Assembly (NCBI RefSeq): GCF_026210795.1
Contig: NC_089437.1
Coordinates: 3,472,001-3,536,000 of the forward strand
Source of the DNA: Rhizophagus irregularis
Lineage: Eukaryota > Glomeromycota > Glomeromycetes > Glomerales > Glomeraceae
Length of the DNA stretch: 64,000 bases
Direction of reading: 5' to 3'
Shown: positions 12,531 to 24,699 of the stretch, piece by piece
Position numbering within the stretch: the stretch's first letter is position 1
Layout of the letters: every line of letters begins with the position of its first letter
Translations under genes and position numbers: made by a program
The notes under the pieces: generated by a model
What the model was told of the DNA's origin: nothing
Databases searched by the model: none
What the model saw: only the letters and a program-made list of their open reading frames with translations

Positions 12531-14477
12531 AAAAAAACAAATCATTAAAAAAGAATTAGATAAAAAGTAATTTTTATTCTTGTAAAAATAATTTGAATAT
12601 TTTTGTACCTACATATATTCTTGTATTTCATTATTGTATTTTTTTTTTCTTTGCATAAATTTTCAGTATCAATAAAAATAATATATTCACTCATTATTTT
12701 AAAAGAGATTCTTAGAATATCAACATCAGGAATTGTTTTGGGTTTTCAGATTTTATAGATTTTATTGAAAATTCATTATATTGAAAATTCATTATTTTGG
12801 AATACTTCAATCTTATATGTAAATGTAACTTGCGGGTAAGTGTGAATATTTTAAAATTTTAAAAATTTTTAAAATAGTATTCTTTAAAGTGTTCTGGTGT
12901 TATGGGCGGTGTTTATTTGATATAGCGTTAAAAATAGTATTAATATTGATGTCAAATTTCTTATTTCTTTTAGGGGTACATGTTATTATTATTTCAATAA
13001 TTTTTGTTTACAGTAGCCCTCTACGTCGTGTTGAAGAATGATCTAATATCAGTGTTGATAGAACATCTTATTTTGTCATCTAGTAATACGATTTGACGAG
13101 TTTGAAAATTTAGCACGTGGCGCAGCAAATATTTAACGAACATATATTAGCTAATATTTTAGGGAGCGGGGGAAGAAATTCCGTAATTTAATATGTTGTA
13201 TGAATATGTAAAGTATTTGAGAGCAATTTTTACTTTACCTTTGTAACAGTTAATTTATAATTTGGTCCAAGTTCATTATACGTATCCAATTTTTGATCAC
13301 ATTACCCTAACCCTATTTCATTTAGCAAAAACACTGAAATCACGCTACAAAATTGAAAAATAAATGTAGTACGATAATTTCATTAAAAAAAAAATATCTA
13401 TTTTTTCACAAATATTTAATCAATATTAATTAACATATGTGTGTCCAAAAACAAAAGGTCTCACGATGAATTTTGCGTAGCGAATGTAGCGAATAGGTGA
13501 TCCAAAAATTAACTTGTGCGTTGGTAGTGTTAGTTACTCGAATTGACGACTGCAATTAACGCTATCTTATTGGATGAATGCAATTTTCTCTCTCTTAGTT
13601 TGGCTAGAACACCAAGTTATTCGTGCAATGTTGCGATTGAGGTAAGTATTATAACACGACATGCACGACATGATCTTATTGACCACGCGATACGATGTTG
13701 TTAAAAAACGTTTTCGGTAAGTGGGACAAGTTTCCCGTGTAAATATATTTAACAAAAAAATGCATCTAGAAATAACATCTTGCTAAATTAATGGATTTTT
13801 TTAACAGGGTTACAGTTTACTCCTCCCCCCCGTGAGATTTATTGTCACGTACTAGGGAGATCCTTCACAAGGTGCATTCACGACTCATGCGTGCTAAAAC
13901 TCAGAATCAAAGTATCAATTTTGTACGTACCTCATTACGCTAGTATTACGCTCTTCAAAAAGTTAAGAAAAAAGCGAAAAATTCGTTAATAGGTGATTGT
14001 TCTATCATAGCAGATAAGTACACGCAAATTTATGCAAAAAATAATGCTTTTGAGATCGGATCAAAGAATTTAGAAGGATTCGATTTGGTTTACTCTCGAG
14101 GTAATTTTCTTTTATTTTTTTTTTGGTAAAATGCTTTTACTCACTATGATGACGATGGTGTTGTTATTAAGCATATAATGAATGATATATTTGAATCGCA
14201 CAATCATTTCTTGTCCGGTGCTCTTTAAGGTTCAGGTATAGTTAAACTAGTTAACGACGTGCTTTTTATATTTCTTTATAATGATTTGACTTTGGAATAT
14301 TTTTAAAAATTTTATCTTTATTCGTTTAATATTTTAAAAAATAATAAATATTTAAATTTAATGATAAAATAATGTTATACTATATATAAAAAAAATTTTT
14401 TTTTTTCTAAAGAATAAATAAGTATATATATAATATATATATATATATATAATTTTTACAAATCATGGTTATTTTAC
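12531..14477. other. Intergenic between ACC1 and EF-hand/TLDc gene
   Basis: Both flanking genes end here: ACC1 from the left and the minus-strand gene from the right. An AATAAAA signal lies at about 12671, a likely ACC1 polyadenylation signal. The rest (including about 13000-14300, slightly richer in GC) holds no gene I can support. A CCCTAACCCT string near 13300 is only two telomere-like units. Confidence 0.5.
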
Positions 14478-17146
14478 TTATTTTGTTTGTTTTGGGAATA
14501 TTCTATATACTTCAAAATCATCTAAATTTCCTCCATTAATCTTTAATTCTTTATCATAAAAGCGATGTTCATAATGAATTGTTGGAGTTTTATTACAAAT
14601 TATAAGATCACAGAAATTTGGTCCCGTCTCTTTTTTATGACGTAATGCATTATAATGATCATGTACTCGACTAAGCTTGGAATTTTCTATTTTATCCTTT
14701 TCAATTTTGAATATGAAAGCTTTTTTAGATTCAATTGGATAAGTAGCTTTAACACTACGACCAGCAATCTTCCATTTTTCAGGATTGTATCCACCAATAA
14801 GTTCTCCTGTCTCTCTAATTCTTGCAATTGTTAAAGTATTTGCTAAATTATCACATTTTTCATGAAAAGCTGCACAAGAAAAATGATCAGACGTGCCTCG
14901 GTATACCAATTTAAAAACATAAGATGGGTATTCTGGTTTGAATGGTTTTTTATCAATAAAACTCGAAATAAGACTTCCATATTTTAGATTTTCGTTAATG
15001 ATAAGGTTTGCATTCTTTTCTCTTGCTTTTGGTTCATTTTGTAGAACCATAGAAGGATTTTGAAGTATTGGAGTATTAGTTTGACTAGATGGACTATTAC
15101 CCATCATATAAGATTCCATAAGGGTTTCATATATATCACCATCAAATAACCATTTATATGGTCTAACTTGTTGAAAGAAAAGATCTGAAGTTATCCATTT
15201 GAATCTTATTAAAGGAATTAAATCATTCACGTTAGCTTTCAATTTACTAAAATCTTCTTTAGGCCATTTTGAGGGTGAATCTTTACTAATAGTTGAATCT
15301 TGTGTAATACCCCATTTAATTATGAAATTCCAAAGATCAATTTCATTTGCAATTAAATCATCTCTAGATAGGAAACTGAGTAATACTTTCTTATCTATCG
15401 AACCAGGATCTTCTGATTTGAGTATAGTATCCGGATCTTGACAAAGTTGATCAAGGCAATATCTTTGAATTTCATGAAAAGCTTCACGTTTGGAAGAAAA
15501 TTTTTCAAGAGTAATTAAATTTTCTTGAATCCATCCATGATGATTTTCAAGGAAAATTGGTTGTAAGCATTCACTAAATCCTTGAATTCCTAATTCTTCA
15601 CAGGTTTCAAGAAGATCCAAAAATTCGGGTGATGACAATTCATTAGTTTTGATAATTCCAACGGCTCCACCATATATATAACTAAAAAAAAAAAAAAAAA
15701 AAAAAAAATTTAAATATAAATAAATAATTATTTAAACAAAATTTTAAAAAGTATATGTTTTCATTAAATAACTTACTCTAAAACGATTCTAAAAATTTTA
15801 GGTGAGATGTTTTCTTTTTTGAAAATAGTGATATTTTCTTCATCAACGCTATCACTATAACTCATAAATGAGGATAATGCTGAATAAAAATAAGAAACAG
15901 TTGAATTATCTTCTTCAGTCTTATTATTTTCTGATTTTTTGGATAAAGCAGCATTAAAATAAGCAGATCTAGCTTGAAGAATAGAAGAATGTGCTTGAAA
16001 TTCTTCAACATCTGATTCTTTTCCAATTATTATTTTAACATCAAATTCCTTTGATTTGGTTAAAAAATTGGTTAAATCTTCTGATAATTTATAAAGAGAT
16101 CTTATTATAATATCATCTCTAGTAAAATCTGCAAATTCTGAAGTAGAAGTAACTGAAGTAGCATCATCAATAACATTCAAACCAGAAATCGATCCTTTTG
16201 TTTCATGACTTTTCGATCCAGTTGATGATTTTTTTGATTCTGTCACTGATCCTGTCACTGATCCTACAACTGATGATGGTCTTGATCCTGTCACTGACCC
16301 TACAACTGATGATGGTCTTGATCCTTTCACTGACCCTACAACTGATGATGGTCTTGACGAAGGTTTTGGAGGATTTCCTTTTGAATTCAATTTTTTCTTT
16401 GCAGCGTACATACAAAACTGAAAGAGTGGAATATTTTGATATGAGAAGATTAATATACTATAGAATATTATATAAAATAATTAAAAACTAAGACCTCAAT
16501 TTACCTCATCAAATAGGATATACCCTCCGTGATTCACATCAATCTCATCAAATGCCTTCTTAAGTTCTTGATTCGATAACCCCTCTAGCCCCATAATTTT
16601 ATGTCCTTGCTTAAATTCTTGTAAACTAATACGATTATCATTATTTTTATCAAGTTTCTTAAACAACTGAAATAGCTCATCGTAGTAATAAAGAAATTCG
16701 ATAAGACGATTGAATTCGGAAAGTTCGATATAACCATCCTAATAGCAATAATACAGGTTTAAATATGTATGTACAATGGATAGTTAGTGTATAGTTACGG
16801 TAATGCATTTCAGGAACGCATATTTCCGAGGGTTTGGAACGTTTATTTCAGAATTTGTAAGATATTTTTCAAATAACGAACCTTTGAAATATCAGCAGCT
16901 TTGTATGCTCGCATGATAACGGGTTTATTTTTTGAAAAGTGTGGATAAAGCTCAAGGACAGCCTTATCTATTTCAGCGAGAGACAAGATACTGTTTCCAT
17001 TATAATCAAACTTATCGAAAATCTTATCGAAATGAAAGAAAGTCAAATATTTCATTAAAAATAAAAATCGGAATGGGTTTAAACAATCGTAAATATTATT
17101 ATACCTTTTTAATTTGAGTTTCTTCTAATTTTTTTAGAGTTGTCAT
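14478..17146 (-). CDS. EF-hand / BTB / BACK / TLDc fusion protein
   Basis: Minus-strand exons are 17146-17105, 17022-16882, 16738-16505, 16417-15777 and 15681-14478, giving 753 aa. Residues 15-139 hold EF-hand-like calcium-binding segments: DYNGNSILSLAE, then DKNNDNRISLQEF and DVNHGGYILFDEF. A 12-residue repeat (SRPSSVVGSVTG, three copies, residues 160-195) forms a low-complexity linker. A BTB fold follows (about 265-365, with FDVKIIIG and DYIYGGAVGI), then a BACK-like helical region, then a TLDc domain (about 585-748, with FHEKCDNLANTLTIARI, GELIGGYNP and FEVYRIF). BTB proteins usually recruit Cul3 ligases, and TLDc domains bind V-ATPase or protect against oxidative stress in other eukaryotes. 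BTB-BACK-TLDc is common in these fungi. The calcium-binding front end is less usual and suggests Ca2+-gated activity; that is inference. All splice sites keep one frame. Confidence 0.82.
16256..16357 (-). repeat. 36-bp coding minisatellite
   Basis: About three tandem 36-bp units (recognisable as gatgatggtcttgatcc on the plus strand) encode the SRPSSVVGSVTG repeats in the linker of the EF-hand/BTB/TLDc gene. The period is a multiple of three, so copy number can change without a frameshift. Confidence 0.85.
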
Positions 17147-19799
17147 ATTTGAGACAGAAAGAAATTTTGTTTTGTAAAAAAAATAAAAAAATAAAAATGA
17201 CAATTAGCTGTTTAAAAGTATATATTTATATATTCTAGGACATTCCGAATTGTTTATCATGTTTTTTTTATTTAGTGTCCCAAAAACAAAACTTTATTTT
17301 AAAAACAAAATGGAAAAATGGCGTATACAAAACTTTATTACCCCATGAAGCATTTTAAGGAGAATAAAGACTAACTATTGTACCATGGAATGATAATAAA
17401 AATCAAAAAAATTTTTTGTTGTACACAAACAATATGTACAATTTTATATCAAACATTCGTATTGTTTTGTGTTTCCTAACCCGGAATTCGGAATCCCGGA
17501 TGGGGATAATCTGGACCAACCCGATAACCGGATAAAGTCTAATTTCGAATAATCACATTATTTAATATTTAATATTATTATTATTAAGGCACGAAAAATA
17601 TCGAGATTGGGATGAAATTACAAACAAATGTTAATACATTATAAAAGTTATAAAACATAAAATTTCCAAAAATAGGTGCTTATATAATAACTGATGATTG
17701 AACGATACAACGAGACACAGCAGAACTTATAATAATAGAAAAATGAACTATAAGATTGATTTTAAAGTTCACATTTATTTGTTTTTATAAAGATACGTTG
17801 GAAGAGGTAAATGAATTATTTACTTATTAAATGTTTAAGCTCAAAGAAAAAAAAAATGGGTCATAAAAATTAACATGGAGGATTTTATCGATGGTGATGA
17901 TTTGAAGATTGGTGAGAAATGCAAAATACATATGTGCATCCACTAAACTTTAATGGTAATATTACGGATATTTCAAAGGAGTAGTACTTGGAAACAAGGT
18001 TTATTCATTTATGTTTCTCAAAATTGCTTGGCGCTTCAAAAAAAAATTAAAGAAGAATAGTTAAGAATGTCGTAGCCAAATTGGATTACTTCTTAAGTAA
18101 TTTATTTAATTTTTCTAATTTAAGTTGAATCAATCAAAATTAATTGCCATATTACTAAAAACGGTGTTCGTTTGGGATCCAAATATCGACACCATAATAA
18201 GAATAATTTGAATCCAAGATGAAGCTTATCATTTGATTTACTTCGTGATGCATATGCAGTAAATCACTAATCTTTATATTCTTTGTTATTCTCTAACATT
18301 ATTGCAAATAATGGTTAGGTTAAAAGTAGTGATATACGAACTATGAAACGAATTTTATATATAAAAAAATTAGATGTAATTTTGAATGAAGAATTGTGAG
18401 AACCATAAAATTACGGGTGAAACATAATTTAGCCGTGGTTTGTTTTCCTTTCATATATTTTACAATCGAAAGTATAAAATTAAATATGGTAATATTTGAT
18501 ATTTATTTTCATACGTATACCTACAACAATTATTGCAAACTATCGAACATTTTTGTATTACTTGCTATAAATAGTAAGATTGATAAACATATCCGTTTCA
18601 TCTAGCCATAAATGGGATGTATTAGTATACTTTTCAAGTTAGGTTAATGATATATTTGGTGTTACATCAAGTCGCTCTTCTACTATTTTTTTAATTTTCA
18701 CGATATAGAAAAACAATACTTAAAATACTTTTATTCATTATATGCACATAATAGTTTACTGCTGTCTGATAAACAAATGGGGTCATTACCCTATTTTTTT
18801 TTGATAATACCTGTTTAGAAAAATTTTTTTTTTTAGGTTCATTTGTCAAATCTCATCTATTTGATCTAAATAACTTTACGACCCCTTCGTAAATAAAAAG
18901 TTGTGAACCATTAAAATGGCGTTTGGCGTACATTCAAAAAAAAAAAAAATACCGGCCGTACCCCTTTCATTCTTATTCCTATTATGTTTATTGGCCGTCC
19001 GAATATGAATAATATATAATGACTAATTAGAATTTAAAACCGAGTTCAAATTTTTTTTAGTATTATTTATCCGTATATAGTAATCAATATGTATATCATA
19101 TTTATGGGTGTAATTTTTTTTTTAATGAATAATAAATTAGTATTATTTTAATTAGTATTATTTTCATTTTTAATGAATAATAAATTAGTATTATTTTAAT
19201 TAGTATTATTTTAATTAGTATTATTTTCATTTTTAGTGAATAACAAATTAGTATTATTTAATTAGTATTATTTTCATTTTTATAGTCTAATCCTATTTTA
19301 ATATTATCGGTTACATTAAACTTGGACATTTTTGTAACGTGCATCAAGCGTCTGGTTTTTTTCGCGTTCAATGTTTTTATTTGAATTAAAGATTATAATT
19401 AAACTAATTATGAATTTAACTCTCATTTAATCTAATTTTAGTTTAATAATACTAGTATTTACTTTTGTAAATGAAACAGGAAATTCTTACTTCAATGAAA
19501 CAAATTTTATTGATATTTGATTAATATAGGAATCATGAAAAAAATAAAAACTTTATCGAGTAAAATAATTGAAAATTTAATTATTAAGTATTATTAATTA
19601 TATTTAATAATATGTAATAATAATGTTTATTGTTACAGTAATAAATTTGTGATACAATATAAGTATTTAATTCATTAATTATAATTTATAAGCTTCATCA
19701 TAACCTTTTTTTTTTAATCCTTGTTTGAACTCGATGATCTTTAAAATTATATATATCTGCCATTCGAAATGATAGCATGTTGCATTAGCTAACCAATTA
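17147..19799. other. Intergenic, no gene seen
   Basis: AT-rich, no supported gene. It should hold the promoter of the minus-strand EF-hand/TLDc gene at its left edge. A GC-richer patch at 17478-17535 carries CCGGA/CCCGG words. A tandem repeat at 19125-19285 is listed separately. Confidence 0.5.
19125..19285. repeat. AT-rich tandem repeat
   Basis: Repeated blocks of attagtattatttta and ttttcatttttaatgaat alternate several times, with nested 17-bp and about 60-70-bp periods. It looks like replication-slippage expansion; no coding content. Confidence 0.75.
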
Positions 19800-21165
19800 T
19801 AATAAATTTGGAAGATTTCAAATTCAAACTATTCTTCCTAGAAGTCTTAAAATATCCAGAAAATATGAAAATTCTGGATATTGTTGAATCTCTTACTAAG
19901 GATGAAATTATGAAACAATGATTATTATAAAATGACAGGTACAATAAGAATTTGTAAATGTTTCGAAATTATAAATTATTCAAATTGGACATCTTGAAAC
20001 GATATATTGATGATCTTAATACAAAAGTGTCAAATGAAAAGATAAGCGTACAGTCCAGTACGGTAAGTACGATAATTTACATGCAAAATATTAAATATTT
20101 GACTAATGGTAGATTGTCTGAGCAAATTGGATTTTGGACAGTAGGATTCTAAAGAATAGAGCTGCGACTCGTCATAATTTCAGGATCAGGATTCGTACTC
20201 AAATAAAGAAAAAAATGGTTACCCGATCCCTTAACGGGTATTACCCATTTATACCATTTATACTCATTTAGCATTTTACCAAATATTACCCGAGTAATAT
20301 CCGAGTGTACTTGGGTAGAAGTTTTATGTATTTTTTAAAAGTTTTACTTTTAATGTACTTTATCTTGAAACAAATATAAAAATAATTCATCTTTATTTTC
20401 AAATAAGTGTTTTATAGAAGAATGATTGAAGTGAAAAAAAAAATAATATTTTATTGTTCAATAGCCTAATTAAAATAAATTGGTAAAATTTTGGTTTCAT
20501 ACATCTTCTTTTGTCAGTGGTATAATTACCTGCATTTGAAAATAATCTCTCACTTAAGTATTTGAATTTGAAGATATTTTCTTGCAAGGTAAGCAATAAA
20601 TAGAATTCTGTTTGATGATCTCTTCACGGATTTGCATTTAATAACTAGAATAGGAGGACGTACGTTAAAACTTGAGATTTCAGTATCAATGTTTATTTTC
20701 TTTATATAATTTTGATTATTATAAATTACTCGGGTAATATTCGGATCGACCCTTTAAAATATAAAACGGATACAAACCCAATTTTACCCGTTTGTTATTT
20801 TATGATCCGGATTCTTGGTATACTCGGATTGTACTTGGGTAAATGAGTAACGAGTCGCAGCTCTACTAAAGAAAGGTAATTAAAAATATTTGGAATTCAA
20901 GGAAATAGAACATGTTGAAAGTGCTGATAGTAATATTCATGAGACATTTACGTGAAGGGTATTCCGTTTTATAATTTTATTTTACAGAGGAAATCACATG
21001 TATTCAGTACATGTAATAAACATGTATTGTTATAGTTTGACAAAAAGATCATCAGAAGAATATTGCAATTTGTGATGAATTATATGAATATCTTCAGCAT
21101 CATCTTACATGGAAAAAAGGATTTATATATTAATAATTTGGATTTGTGATCTAGCTGATAAATCA
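19800..21165 (+). pseudogene. Kinase pseudogene split by a hAT insertion
   Basis: Decayed copy of the zinc-knuckle kinase family (compare K3 at 55129). Exon 1 relics: ESLTKDE near 19890, a truncated knuckle (RICKCFE near 19948), SNWTS near 19980, NIKYLT near 20090, then DSKE. A 709-bp hAT relic interrupts here, and the frame resumes as SKER-stop-LKIFG, where the family has SKEKQLKRFG. An exon 2 relic follows at about 21000-21165 (RKSHV, SLTKRSS, LVMNYM, then a remnant of the FGFCGPADK segment). Stops, indels and loss of most of the zinc knuckle and catalytic loop make it non-functional. Confidence 0.72.
20157..20865 (-). mobile_element. Non-autonomous hAT element with transposase relic
   Basis: A perfect 16-bp terminal inverted repeat (tagagctgcgactcgt at 20157-20172, its complement at 20850-20865) is flanked by a perfect 8-bp target duplication, ctaaagaa (20149-20156 and 20866-20873). 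An 8-bp duplication and TAGAG-type ends are hAT hallmarks. Inside, on the minus strand near 20596-20450, LSERLFSNAGNYTTDKR matches the hAT C-terminal dimerisation motif (SERxFSxAG). Only this scrap of transposase is left, so it is an internally deleted copy. Sub-terminal ACCCG/CGGGT words occur in both arms. Confidence 0.9.
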
Positions 21166-21185
21166 TAAAATGGCGGCGAAGGCGC

Positions 21186-21372
21186 ATTGGTCTAAATGAC
21201 TTGTATCATTAGTCACATGTCATTTAAGGTCAAATGACGAATGACATATCATGTAATCTTATTTTTCTTTTTATCCTGATTCTGGCCTACTTTAATTTCA
21301 TACTAAACTAAAACTTGGCTAATATCGTAAATGACTTAAATGACAAATGACTAAATGGCCTGTGACATTCAA
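21186..21372. repeat. AAATGAC-rich repetitive segment
   Basis: AAATGAC and its complement GTCATTT occur many times within about 190 bp, in both orientations, between two kinase relics. The left and right halves are partly inverted, so it may be a small degenerate foldback element; no target duplication was found. Confidence 0.4.
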
Positions 21373-21424
21373 AGATCACCTAGACGGACTGGGGTAATTT
21401 CAAAATTTCTTCGTAATCATTTCA

Positions 21425-21545
21425 AAATTAACCAGACGAAATTTCCCACATAATCATACCAAATACTATAAATACCAGGTGCAAAAGTGGTTTCTTTTTC
21501 AGAAATGATTTCGGGTGATATATAAGGAAGATTTCCATTAGGGTA
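21425..21545 (-). pseudogene. Kinase activation-loop fragment
   Basis: The minus strand reads NLPYISPEII...TTF, then a one-base frameshift, then the equivalent of WEISSG. This is the APE-motif segment of the family (NLPYIAPEVICGK...WEISSG in K1). The fragment covers about 40 residues only. Confidence 0.75.
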
Positions 21546-22337
21546 GGGACGAAAACGGTCACGGTTATTAACTGGTCATGACTGTGACAGATATAGGTTG
21601 GCCAAAGACTTCTGACCGAACCGTTTGACAAACCATTTAACCGAAAATTATAGTAGTTATGGTTTATTCTTAGATATAAGATTATTTAAAAAAAAAATAT
21701 TATTGTTCATTTTTGATCAAATTGTTTATCCGGTCATTTCAAACGGTCAGTCAAGGTCGGTCAAAGGTTCTTAACCACCGTTGCCATCTCCAATATTGCG
21801 ATAAGTTAATGCAAATTTGGATTTATAGAGCAGAATTCCTTTGAATTTACATTATTCAACATAAAAGTATCAATGTTGAATAATAGTGTATTATTAGGAA
21901 AGAACGTCAGGTATCATGTACGATAATAATTTAAAGTAGAAAATTTTATTATATGACCTAATTACCCGAACAACAGTATTTCTGTAACAAATAATATAAT
22001 TTAATTAATGTTAAAAAATGAATTATTCAAATTACAAACTAAGAAGTTTGCTAGTTGCTACTCTATTCTTAGTGTTTAAATAATTCTAAATGAGAAATTA
22101 ATAATAGTAATTAAAAGATTTGTATTATTTATTTCATGGGTAATCCCTGGAGCGTGTCACTCATTAAATATAACGTGATTAATTATTTTTTAAACTATTT
22201 AACTATTTATCTATTAAAGATTTTTCTGGCGAGACCGAGAAATAAGTAAACGAAGATTCACGGTCAATTATAAACTCAGCTAACTCAAAAATCAGTATGA
22301 AGGAAATCATGAGTGACACTTAGTTCGATTAAATAAT
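21546..22337. other. Spacer with possible short hAT-like insert
   Basis: From about 21543 to 21796 the sequence starts agggtagggacgaaaacgg and ends ccaccgttgccatctcc. These are imperfect inverted ends of the TAGGGATGGCAACGG kind seen in hAT MITEs; I found no clear target duplication. 22002-22095 closely resembles 48412-48490, the 3' flank of K2, so it is duplicated kinase 3' flank. Confidence 0.4.
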
Positions 22338-24699
22338 TTAAAATCCATCTATATTAAAAAAAAAAATAGTCATTAAAAGAAGCCTAAACATTTAATTTTA
22401 AAAATTAATTATTTAAATTATAATTACCATCTGGAATTTCAAATTCATCTTGTTCTTCTGAATGAAGATTTGGATTATACATTGTATCTTCATCTACAAG
22501 TAAAATAATAATTAGAAATTGGTTATAAAATTTATAATTAAACAAATATTATAAATCATATACCATCAATATCATCAATATTGGTGTGCTTCTTTACTTG
22601 CAGTGTAATTTCTCTATTATAATCATATTGAATAATATCTATAAAATTAATTATTATTAATAAAAACTTCCAATTTGCATAATCCATTATAATTATAATT
22701 TTACTCACTATTATTTGAATTTATTTGCATATTTTCAAATACTTCAGATAATTTTTTATCGTCATCTAATTATTAAAAAAAAATTAACAAATTTTTCAAA
22801 GAATGGAACTTCAAATTAATAATAATTATTCACCTTTAATTATGTTGCTTGATTTTGATGTATTAAATGTTTTACTATCACTTTTGTTATTAAAATCGTC
22901 AACTAAATGGATTAATTAATAAACAAATAGTTATTATTGTTATTGAAGTTAACTTTTTCAAACATTTTAATTTTTTACTTACTATTATAAGGAATGTTAT
23001 AGCTATAAGGTTTACTGTGAAATGCTTTATAATTATGTTAGTTGAATACTTAAAATTTAACTAAATATAAATTAATAATAATAGATACCTTCTTGTTCTT
23101 CTGTTTAATTTGAACAAGATATTTAAAAAACAGTGTATGTTAGTAATATCCAAAACATAATATACATTTGCAATATATAAATATATGTCTTTTTATACCT
23201 TCAGTTGCATTTTTTGGTTCTGGAAGATTTTTAAATTGATAAACCTTACTTGTAAATAATCTACTACTTGTACTATTAATTTCAAAATTATTTATTTCAT
23301 TTATTTTTGAAATAGTATTAGCTTTTTGTTTAGATAATCTAGTTTTTTCAATTAATTTTTTAATTATGCTTTTATTCTTATTTAATTCATTCTGATGATT
23401 TAATCTATTTATTTCTCTTATTTCAACATTAAGAGTTTTAATACCAGGTCTTTTTTCTGGATCTGCATCCCAACATTGTTCCATTAATTCTTTATATTCT
23501 ATAGGAGTTCCTGGTACTACTTTTGGTCTCATTCCATTTATTATTTTTAGTGCAAGTTCACAATCATTTTCAAAATTAATAAAAGGTGGTTGTCCAGACG
23601 AAATTTCCCACATAAGCATACCAATACTATAAATATCAGATGCATAAGTAGTTCCTTTTCCACAAATTACTTCGGGAGCTATATAAGGAAGATTCCCATA
23701 TATACTATTTAATGGTTTATCAGCTGGTCCACAAAATCCAAAATCACTGATTCGGAACTCTTGAACCAATTGACTAAATAATATGTTTCCAGAATGTAAA
23801 TCTCTATGGATTACGTTATCTTGATGGATTTCAAAAAGTGGTAAAGTAATATTCCCAATTATTTGAATTCTTTCTTTCCATTTAAGTTTATTATGATTTT
23901 GTTGTAAATATTCTCTTAAATTTATATCCAAACGACTCATTACAAGCATATAATTTCCATTTGATGGATTTTTTGTTAAACCATAACATTCAACAACTTG
24001 TGGATGTTTGTTACTTATAGATAAATGAGATTTACCCTATTAAAATGAATGCATATTAATATAAAAGAATTTTGAATCACCATTTTCAAATACATTTAAA
24101 TTACATACCTCTTCAAACCAACTTCTATTAGCACTTTCAACATTTTCTAACTTTTTGAGTATTACATATTGCGCTCCAAATCTTTTTAATTGTTTTTCTT
24201 TTGAATCCCATTCATTATAATGACCATCAATCCATTTTGCCGTATAAATTTCAGAACATCCACCTTTAGTTAAATAAATAATATTTTGTAAATTATTATA
24301 TGGGATCCATTCTACTATCCTATCTATTTTAATTGTTTCCATTTGACATTGCTGTATTAAATTATCAATATCATTATTTCCAGATGTCCAATTTGAAAAA
24401 TTCGATTTTAAATAATTTCGAACACAATATTCACAAAATAACGTAGCTAAACATTCATCATGACAATTTTCACAAATTCTTTTTGTTCCTTCATTTAAAA
24501 AAAGTTTATAATAATCAGAATTTTTATTTAATTCTTTTATTGCATATGATTTTTCATTTTTTGTAAGAGATTTATCAGCAAGGATAGTTTTTTTTATAAA
24601 TTCAAATTTTTTGTCTAAGGTATTTTGAATATTATAATCTATTAATGCATATGCTTTATTATTTACAGTATTAACTAATTCTTTTCGAATTTCAGTCAT
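22338..24699 (-). CDS. Zinc-knuckle TKL-like protein kinase K1
   Basis: Minus-strand exons are 24699-24109, 24036-23199, 23100-23089 (12 nt), 23024-22983, 22902-22834, 22765-22709, 22638-22564, 22493-22428 and 22348-22338, giving 586 aa. An N-terminal helical region is followed by a Cys cluster (Cys76, 79, 83, 89, 92) and FSNWTSGN. The kinase fold follows: EWIPYNNLQNI, glycine loop TKGGCSEIY, beta3 Lys182, alphaC Glu196/197, HRDLHSGN (Asp276, Asn281), DFG (295-297) and APE (317). All catalytic residues are present, so it is probably active. The tail is acidic, Asn-rich and spread over mini-exons with phase-1 borders; the last exon adds only Asp-Gly-Phe. Skipping the final splice would end the protein a few residues later near 22404. 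Substrate unknown. Confidence 0.85.

Noticed and set aside
13300-13318. ACCCTAACCCT string as a possible interstitial telomere
   Set aside because: Only two units, no longer array.
16198-16491. Leu/Ile-rich plus-strand frame
   Set aside because: Antisense of the Ser/Val minisatellite in the TLDc gene.
21428-21631. 67-codon minus-strand frame taken as a gene
   Set aside because: Only the tail end of it is kinase-derived; it spans a frameshifted scrap and an inserted repeat.
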